A DNA stretch of 7,861 nt from an uncultured Lachnospiraceae bacterium (GTDB lineage Bacteria; Bacillota; Clostridia; Lachnospirales; Lachnospiraceae): positions 1-7,861 of the forward strand of contig CADCRB010000195.1 of NCBI GenBank assembly GCA_902803745.1, written 5' to 3'. Positions 1 to 4,973 of the stretch are shown here, one piece after another. The position numbers and the translations under genes were made by a program. The notes under the pieces were generated by a model that saw nothing but the letters and a program-made list of their open reading frames with translations, made no database searches and was not told where the DNA came from. Positions within the stretch are counted from its first letter, which is position 1, and every line of letters starts with the position of its first letter.

Positions 1-1608
1 GTTCATATCTGGCTGTGTGATGACAACAGGAGACCGGAGATGAGAAAGCTTGCGGAGGATATGCATATAGGATATTTTGACCGTCCCGATAATAAGGGAG
101 CCAAGGCAGGAAACTTAAATCATGCTCTGGGACTTACAAATGCACCGTATGTTGTCACTCTGGATGCGGATATGATACCTCGCAGTAATTTTCTGTTGAA
201 CACTATTCCGTATTTCATAGATGCAAAAAAACGTTCAGAGGATCTCCCCGAGGATAAGAAGATACGCCTGGGACTTTTGCAGACTCCGCAGTGTTTCTAT
301 ACGCCTGACGTATTCCAGCATGCTCTTTATGCTGAGAAGTCTGCTCCGAATGAACAGGATTTCTTTTACCGCACTATTGAAGTCGCCAGGACCTCCACGA
401 ATTCCGTTATTTACGGAGGCTCGAATACGATCCTCGCGAGAGAGGCGCTTGATTCAATAGGAGGCTTTTTCACTGAGACGATCACAGAGGATTTCGCTAC
501 AGGAATGCTGATAGAGTCAAAGGGGTATGTGAGTCTGGCTCTGCCGGAACCTCTTGCCAGCGGTATGACACCGCATACCTATAAGGAGCATATACAGCAG
601 AGAAAACGCTGGGGAAGAGGAGTCATCAGCACGGCAAAGCAGCTTCATATATTGAGACGCCGTGGCCTCTATTTCATGCAGAAACTGAGCTATATAAGTT
701 CAATGGTATACTGGTATTCGCCAATAAAGAGTCTTATTTATATTATTTCTCCGCTTATGTTTGCGGTCTTTGCCATTCCTGTATTCAAGTGTGGCTGGCT
801 GGATCTGATGATCTACTGGCTTCCGATGTTTATAATGCAGGACGTCTGCCTCAGGGTATTCAGTGGAAATGCTGTCTCGCTGAAATGGAGCGGTATCTAT
901 GAGACAAGCGTAATGCCTCATCTCCTGATCCCTGTTATTAAGGAAACATTTGGTATCAAGGCCACCAAGTTTGAGGTTACGGATAAAGCGAAAAGGAAGA
1001 CTGCAAGAAAGACTGATATTCGTTCTATGATCCCGTTTATCGTACTCGTTGCATTATGTGTTGCAGGTATCATCAGATCGTTTTATCTGTTGAGCAGGAT
1101 CAGGGCTATGGGTGTGTTCGTCCTTTTGTTCTGGCTTTTCAGAAATATGTATTTTCTGATCATGTCCCTTTTCCTTGTCGATGGCCGGGATTCCGACAAT
1201 GATGAGGCAGAGGTGATAGATGCCGAGCTTATCGAGGTGAAAAGGATAGACTCAGAGGACGGAGCAGTGCTGGAGGGGATCACGACTTATCTTACCGAGC
1301 ACAGCATGAAGGTCTTTTTTGATGAAGACAGCGGCCTAAGGATAGGTGAGAACGTGGATGTGTACATACAAAAAGATGATATGGATGTGTGCAGACGCTG
1401 TGTTGTGACAGGAAGGAAATCTTCACGCTCCGGAGGTAAGAGTGTCTACAGTCTGGAGCTTATCAATCCTCTGGAAGATAATGAAGACTATCTTCAGATC
1501 ATTTACGACCGCATTCCTTCGCTTCCGCAGTCGCTTGTAAAGGACTACGGGCTTACATATCACATGCTGAGAAATATAGCCTTCCGCATCTTAAGACAGG
1601 ATAAATGA
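1..1608 (+). CDS. Cellulose-synthase-like family 2 glycosyltransferase, C-terminal PilZ-like domain (5' end missing)
   Basis: This is a processive membrane glycosyltransferase of the BcsA/cellulose synthase type, expected to polymerise a beta-glucan from a UDP-sugar and extrude it across the membrane. The frame is open from base 1, so the true start and N-terminal membrane helices lie upstream; 535 residues are visible. Counting from the Met at base 40, the GT-A signatures are a CDD motif just before that Met, DAD at 42-44, TED at 149-151 and QxxRW at 187-191. A BcsA-like gating-loop motif FEVTDK follows at 311-316. Hydrophobic segments lie near 222-275, 330-350 and 358-380. From about 385 to 490 is a PilZ-like beta domain. 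Its RxxxR motif is absent, and the usual [DN]xSxxG is only EHSMK, so c-di-GMP control is doubtful. The chain ends at TGA 1606-1608. A promoter lies between this gene and the next, so they need not share a transcript. The substrate could be another sugar; the family call is secure. Confidence 0.9.
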   Translation, partial: VHIWLCDDNRRPEMRKLAEDMHIGYFDRPDNKGAKAGNLNHALGLTNAPYVVTLDADMIPRSNFLLNTIPYFIDAKKRSEDLPEDKKIRLGLLQTPQCFYTPDVFQHALYAEKSAPNEQDFFYRTIEVARTSTNSVIYGGSNTILAREALDSIGGFFTETITEDFATGMLIESKGYVSLALPEPLASGMTPHTYKEHIQQRKRWGRGVISTAKQLHILRRRGLYFMQKLSYISSMVYWYSPIKSLIYIISPLMFAVFAIPVFKCGWLDLMIYWLPMFIMQDVCLRVFSGNAVSLKWSGIYETSVMPHLLIPVIKETFGIKATKFEVTDKAKRKTARKTDIRSMIPFIVLVALCVAGIIRSFYLLSRIRAMGVFVLLFWLFRNMYFLIMSLFLVDGRDSDNDEAEVIDAELIEVKRIDSEDGAVLEGITTYLTEHSMKVFFDEDSGLRIGENVDVYIQKDDMDVCRRCVVTGRKSSRSGGKSVYSLELINPLEDNEDYLQIIYDRIPSLPQSLVKDYGLTYHMLRNIAFRILRQDK

Positions 1609-1641
1609 ACCGAACGTTATGTTTTGCGGGACCGTACGATC

Positions 1642-1668
1642 TGATTTTATTGAAATACGTGATTTTAT
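1642..1668. repeat. Two direct copies of TGATTTTAT, 18 bases apart
   Basis: TGATTTTAT occurs at 1642-1650 and again at 1660-1668, directly adjoined by a further GTGAT at 1669-1673. A similar TGATTT lies at 1735-1740, between the -35 and -10 boxes of the main promoter. Tandem half-sites upstream of a promoter can be bound by response regulators, but in an AT-rich spacer this could be chance. No regulator is identified. Confidence 0.4.
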
Positions 1669-1678
1669 GTGATAAAGT
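1650..1678 (+). promoter_or_regulatory. Weak candidate upstream promoter
   Basis: TTGAAA at 1650-1655 is followed after 17 bases by TAAAGT at 1673-1678. The -35 box is good and the -10 box is poor. It overlaps the second direct-repeat copy. It would be an additional upstream promoter for the block; the evidence is similarity to consensus only. Confidence 0.25.
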
Positions 1679-1726
1679 ATAGAATGGTGTTTAAGTAACT
1701 GTTCATACCGCGGCGGGAAATTATAG

Positions 1727-1756
1727 TTGTCAGCTGATTTCTAAAGCGGGTATAAT
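1727..1756 (+). promoter_or_regulatory. Sigma-A-like promoter of the cyclic-nucleotide block
   Basis: TTGTCA at 1727-1732 and a perfect TATAAT at 1751-1756 are separated by 18 bases. The predicted transcript would start near 1763 and give a leader of about 35 bases before the ATG at 1798. This is the best promoter in the window and is placed to drive the genes from 1798 to 7184. No clear operator palindrome overlaps it. Confidence 0.75.
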
Positions 1757-1783
1757 ACAGTTTAAAAAATAGTAACATGTTAT

Positions 1784-1789
1784 AGGAGG
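1784..1789 (+). promoter_or_regulatory. Consensus ribosome binding site AGGAGG
   Basis: A full AGGAGG lies 8 bases upstream of ATG 1798 and fixes that start codon. It is the strongest such site in the block and suggests the first protein is made in relatively high amounts. Confidence 0.85.
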
Positions 1790-1797
1790 GTATTTTC

Positions 1798-2772
1798 ATG
1801 ACAGACAGGCAGTTTAATAAAGGTGACATTATTTTCAAAGAAGGAGATTCAGGTGAGTGCCTTTATCAGATCAAAGAGGGTGTCGTTGGCATCTATTCAG
1901 CTTATGGAGAGGCTGATCAGCAGCTTCTGACGGAGCTTTCCGCAGGTAAGTTCTTCGGTGAGATGGCTGTTATAGAGGCTTATCCCCGTAGTGCTACAGC
2001 AGTTGCACTTGAAAATGTGACCGCTGTCGAGATAGAGTCTGGTGAGGTTAACGGATATTTCAAGACTGACCCGGATAAGATACTGGAAATAATGAAGTGC
2101 CTTGGCGGACGTCTTAAAGAGCTTACAGATGATTACGGTGAGGTAAGCAGCGCCATAGAGGAGCTTCGCCTTAATCAGGATAATAAAAAGAGCGAAAACC
2201 TGGCAGCGCGCATAAAGAAATTTGCCGATGTATACAGGAAGAATAAAAACGCTGATAAGCTCAGCGCAGAGTCGATCCGCAGACTTGAGCAGTCCGGACA
2301 CGCCGATGGTTATACGACCAAAGTGGAGGGCTTCTCCAAGAATACGGTTATCTTTAAGGAGGGCGAAAAGGGAGACTGTCTGTATGATATTCATGGAGGC
2401 TCCATAGGTATTTACAAGGCTTACGGTACTCCGGATGAAAAGCTTCTTACGACTCTGATGTCAGATCAGTTCTTTGGTGAGCTCGGTATGCTGGAGGATG
2501 ACAGAAGAAGCGGTACAGCAGTTGCAATGGAGAATGATACCACTCTCGAGATCATATATCCTGATGACCTTAAGGAGCTCTTCAATCAGAATCCGGTCAA
2601 GGTTGATATGATACTTGCGCATATTTCATACAGACTCAGGAGGCTGACGAAAGAATATTTGAAAGCCTGCGGTATCCTTTACAAGGTTTCTGAGGCTGAA
2701 GCAAGCGGAAAAGGTACTGATGACAGATTAAAGGAAGAGATAAAGGGCTATAAGGAAAGCTTGTATGACTGA
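1798..2772 (+). CDS. Tandem cyclic-nucleotide-binding-domain protein (324 aa), candidate cNMP receptor
   Basis: This soluble protein consists essentially of two CRP-type cyclic-nucleotide-binding domains. Domain 1 spans about residues 5-115 and domain 2 about 175-290. They are joined by a charged helical linker at 116-170, and a charged tail follows to 324. Each domain has the phosphate-binding cassette: F53-G54-E55 with R64-S65, and F226-G227-E228 with R237-S238. In known family members the Glu contacts the ribose and the Arg the cyclic phosphate, so both sites look competent. The halves are clearly similar (both have IFKEG, CLY, GIY, FFGE and TAVA), indicating an internal duplication. There is no HTH, kinase, GGDEF or membrane segment, so this is not a CRP-type transcription factor. 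It may act by binding a partner. It heads the block, and its stop overlaps the next start by 8 nt. The domain call is firm; ligand and partner are unknown. Confidence 0.9.
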   Translation: MTDRQFNKGDIIFKEGDSGECLYQIKEGVVGIYSAYGEADQQLLTELSAGKFFGEMAVIEAYPRSATAVALENVTAVEIESGEVNGYFKTDPDKILEIMKCLGGRLKELTDDYGEVSSAIEELRLNQDNKKSENLAARIKKFADVYRKNKNADKLSAESIRRLEQSGHADGYTTKVEGFSKNTVIFKEGEKGDCLYDIHGGSIGIYKAYGTPDEKLLTTLMSDQFFGELGMLEDDRRSGTAVAMENDTTLEIIYPDDLKELFNQNPVKVDMILAHISYRLRRLTKEYLKACGILYKVSEAEASGKGTDDRLKEEIKGYKESLYD

Positions 2773-3556
2773 TAAAGGATCCATCATTCAGGTTCAGCCG
2801 AAGTTTCTTTTTCGTGAGGAATGGGAAATACTGGCGGAAGCTGAGGATTTGAGATACGAAGCTCTTGACTTTTCAATGCCACCCGCTCTCATTGAGAGCG
2901 GGTTATTTGAAGAGTATTTAGATTGGTACTCGTCCTGTGGACGTACCTTCTCCCTTCACGGCTTTTTCATGGATGTGAATCCTGCCTGCAGTGATCCCGG
3001 CATCAGGGATCTGTCCCGCAGCAGATGCCGGAAAAGTTGTGAGACGGCGGTAGCATGCGGTGCGAAAAATGTCGTCTTTCATTCAAGCTGTTTTCCGTTT
3101 TTAAGGGGTATTTATCTTGATGCCTGGGCGGCGCGTTGTGCCGAGTTCTACCAGGGACTTACAGAGGAATTTGATATTAATATATACATTGAGAACAGTC
3201 CGGATATTGATGCAGGACCGATAAAAACCCTTATGAAGCGGATAGATGATAAGAGGATCGGTGTGTGCCTTGATATCGGTCATGCCCACTATTCAAACAT
3301 CCCGGTAAGCCAGTGGTTTGAAGAGCTGGGAGAATGGATAGGCTACCTTCATCTTTCTGACAATATGGGTAAGTATGATGACCATCTGCCACTGGGGGAT
3401 GGGACCATAGACTGGGAAGAAGCTGACCGCCTCTGGAGGGGGCTGGACAGGGATACTGTATTGACGATAGAAGTGAGCAGCATGGTTACTGCGGGATACG
3501 CAGTTAGGTTTCTGAGGAATAATGATTATTTTGGATGTGGAGGAGAAAAACCGTGA
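2765..3556 (+). CDS. Sugar phosphate isomerase/epimerase-like TIM-barrel protein (AP_endonuc_2 / xylose isomerase-like fold)
   Basis: This 263-residue protein belongs to the metal-dependent TIM-barrel superfamily that includes xylose isomerase, sugar epimerases and endonuclease IV. The strand-end motifs are in order: SLHG (H65), VVFH (H106), YIEN (E143), CLDIGHAH (D170, H173), LHLSDN (H196), DDH (D205, H207) and TIEV (E236). This matches the nine-ligand spacing known for endonuclease IV, so a bound di- or tri-metal centre is likely. The N-terminus lacks the typical endonuclease IV opening, so a sugar or polyol substrate is the more likely reading; the substrate cannot be named. The start is ATG 2765, inside the end of the upstream gene (8-nt overlap), with AAGGA at 2752-2756. 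The stop overlaps the likely start of the cyclase gene. The tight coupling suggests co-production with the signalling proteins. A perfect inverted repeat lies within the gene at 2881-2903. Confidence 0.85.
   Translation: MTDKGSIIQVQPKFLFREEWEILAEAEDLRYEALDFSMPPALIESGLFEEYLDWYSSCGRTFSLHGFFMDVNPACSDPGIRDLSRSRCRKSCETAVACGAKNVVFHSSCFPFLRGIYLDAWAARCAEFYQGLTEEFDINIYIENSPDIDAGPIKTLMKRIDDKRIGVCLDIGHAHYSNIPVSQWFEELGEWIGYLHLSDNMGKYDDHLPLGDGTIDWEEADRLWRGLDRDTVLTIEVSSMVTAGYAVRFLRNNDYFGCGGEKP
2881..2903. repeat. Perfect 10-bp inverted repeat with 3-base loop inside the TIM-barrel gene
   Basis: ACCCGCTCTC at 2881-2890 is exactly complementary to GAGAGCGGGT at 2894-2903, with loop ATT. It lies about 115 bases into the coding sequence (around residues 39-47). 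The mRNA hairpin would be GC-rich and stable. It is followed by TATTTG and not a real T run, so it is not a standard terminator. It could slow ribosomes or polymerase, protect an mRNA end, or be a coincidence of codon choice. Confidence 0.6.
3539..3545 (+). promoter_or_regulatory. Ribosome binding site that selects GTG 3553 as the cyclase start
   Basis: GGAGGAG at 3539-3545 lies 7 bases before GTG 3553 in the cyclase frame. The in-frame ATG at 3535 would place this site inside its own coding region, and has only a GAGGA 16 bases upstream. The GTG overlaps the TGA of the upstream gene as GTGA (3553-3556), the classic arrangement for translational coupling. Confidence 0.75.
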
Positions 3557-4947
3557 ATGACCCGACATCGATTATACACAGCAGGATAATAGAGAATGTT
3601 TCAGAAGGCATAATACTTATTGGATTTAATGGTAAAGTTATGTACGCCAACCCCAGGGCGATGGGGATCCTCGGATTATCTGCGGAAGATCTCATCGGGA
3701 AAAAATTCGCCGCGGTTTTCTTTGATGATCCGGAGAATGATGAGTTTACTCAGGCAGTGCTTGAGTGTGTATATGATAAGAGCACAAAGGATTCTATCGT
3801 AAAATATACGGTTGGGGGGAAGGTCAGCACTCTGAGAATGATCACATCCTTTTATACCGATGGTAATCAGCGTACCGGTGTCATAGCTGTTTTTTCGGAC
3901 ATCAGTGAGCTGGAGGAGCTTAGGGATGCAGTTAAATCAATGCACAGGATCCAGAGTCTTAACAGCCAGCTTGAGCTCAGAAATAAACTGCTTAATGAGA
4001 CCTTCGGAAGGTTTCTGTCAGATGAGATAGTGAAAAACCTTCTGGATAATCCTGATGGACTGAAGCTTGGCGGTGAGAGCCGCACACTGACTATCATGAT
4101 GAGTGATCTGAGGGGATTTACGGCGCTTAGTGAACGCATGGATCCCGGCGATCTTATCACGCTGCTCAATCACTACCTCATGGAGATGACTGATGCCATA
4201 CAGAGTAACGGCGGAACCATAATAGAGTTCATTGGAGATGGAATACTCGCGATCTTCGGAGCTCCTGATTACTTTGAGGATAATGCTACCAAGGCAGTGG
4301 TGGCAGCACTCACTATGCAGGAGAAGATGAAGAATATCAATAAGTGGAATGATGAGCATGGTTATCCATTTCTTGAAATGGGAATAGGCATCAATACCGG
4401 AGAAGTAATAGTCGGTAATATCGGCTCCGAAAAGAGGACAAAATACGGAGTGGTCGGCAAGGAAGTCAATCTCTGCGGACGTATAGAAAGCTACACTGTC
4501 GGAGGCCAGATACTGATACCTCCTTCCACCAGGGACGCTGTGGGAGAAGAGCTCGAGATAGTGAAGGAGATGGTCGTATATCCCAAGGGCGCAAAGGGCG
4601 AGCTTTTATTATCACAGGTCGTCGGAATAGGGGGGCCTTATAATATTTATGTCGAACAGGAAAGCGAGAAACCGCAGCTTCTTAAAAAACCTGCTCCGGT
4701 ATGCTTCTTCAAGCTTGATGGGAAGCACAAGCTTGAGGGGACCAATTACGGCGGAATAACCGCAGTCGCGCATGACAGGGCGATACTGGAGACAGCTACA
4801 AAGCTGGGAGTGCTGGATAATATTGAGATGGAAGCTGGCGGAGACCTCTACTGCAAGGTTTTGGAAGAGAAGGATAATGGGTATCTGCTTCAATATACGG
4901 CTGTACCGGCCGGCTATGATAATTGGCTGAAATCAATTTCCGGATAA
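3553..4947 (+). CDS. PAS-linked class III nucleotidyl cyclase with C-terminal PilZ-like extension (possible guanylate cyclase)
   Basis: This 464-residue soluble enzyme should convert ATP or GTP to the cyclic 3',5'-monophosphate, normally as a homodimer. Numbering is from GTG 3553. A PAS domain (about 5-115) is followed by a signalling helix and the cyclase transducer segment NETFGRFLSDEIV (about 148-160). The class III catalytic domain spans about 175-365. It keeps both metal aspartates, D185 (MSDLRGFT) and D229 (FIGDG), and the transition-state pair N306 and R310 (VNLCGRIES). The purine-specifying positions are E225, where adenylate cyclases have Lys, and G299, where they have Asp or Thr. 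This resembles guanylate-type enzymes more than adenylate-type, though bacterial specificity is not safely predicted. Residues 376-464 form a beta-rich extension that resembles a PilZ-type barrel without a c-di-GMP motif. An alternative start is ATG 3535 (470 aa). The cognate receptor may be the tandem cNMP-binding protein at 1798-2772. Confidence 0.9.
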   Translation: MNDPTSIIHSRIIENVSEGIILIGFNGKVMYANPRAMGILGLSAEDLIGKKFAAVFFDDPENDEFTQAVLECVYDKSTKDSIVKYTVGGKVSTLRMITSFYTDGNQRTGVIAVFSDISELEELRDAVKSMHRIQSLNSQLELRNKLLNETFGRFLSDEIVKNLLDNPDGLKLGGESRTLTIMMSDLRGFTALSERMDPGDLITLLNHYLMEMTDAIQSNGGTIIEFIGDGILAIFGAPDYFEDNATKAVVAALTMQEKMKNINKWNDEHGYPFLEMGIGINTGEVIVGNIGSEKRTKYGVVGKEVNLCGRIESYTVGGQILIPPSTRDAVGEELEIVKEMVVYPKGAKGELLLSQVVGIGGPYNIYVEQESEKPQLLKKPAPVCFFKLDGKHKLEGTNYGGITAVAHDRAILETATKLGVLDNIEMEAGGDLYCKVLEEKDNGYLLQYTAVPAGYDNWLKSISG

Positions 4948-4973
4948 ATGTTCCCGGGGAATAATTTCCATAT

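Larger units (their letters stand above)
1609..1797 (+). other. Intergenic spacer holding the promoter region of the four-gene block
   Basis: This 189-base gene-free stretch separates the glycosyltransferase from the cyclic-nucleotide-binding gene. It holds a sigma-A-like promoter, a weaker candidate promoter, a 9-base direct repeat and a strong ribosome binding site. I see no convincing intrinsic terminator for the upstream gene: short palindromes such as CCGCGG at 1708-1713 lack a stem of useful length and a following T run. Read-through from the glycosyltransferase into the block is therefore possible. Confidence 0.7.

Noticed and set aside
1668..1690. TGTGA at 1668-1672 as half of a CRP-like operator.
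   Set aside because: The opposite half-site TCACA is missing at the required spacing, so no CRP/FNR palindrome is supported.
1897..2394. A 165-codon minus-strand open frame opposite the cNMP-binding gene.
   Set aside because: It is fully antisense to well-conserved domain sequence and has no plausible ribosome site or family resemblance.
2765..3556. Calling the TIM-barrel protein a true endonuclease IV (nfo).
   Set aside because: The metal ligands match, but the N-terminal DNA-binding signatures of Nfo are absent and the ligand pattern is shared with sugar isomerases/epimerases.
4706..4736. Repeated AAGCTTGA within the cyclase C-terminal extension.
   Set aside because: It encodes KLDGKHKLEG and is best explained by repeated Lys-Leu codons, not by a functional DNA repeat.
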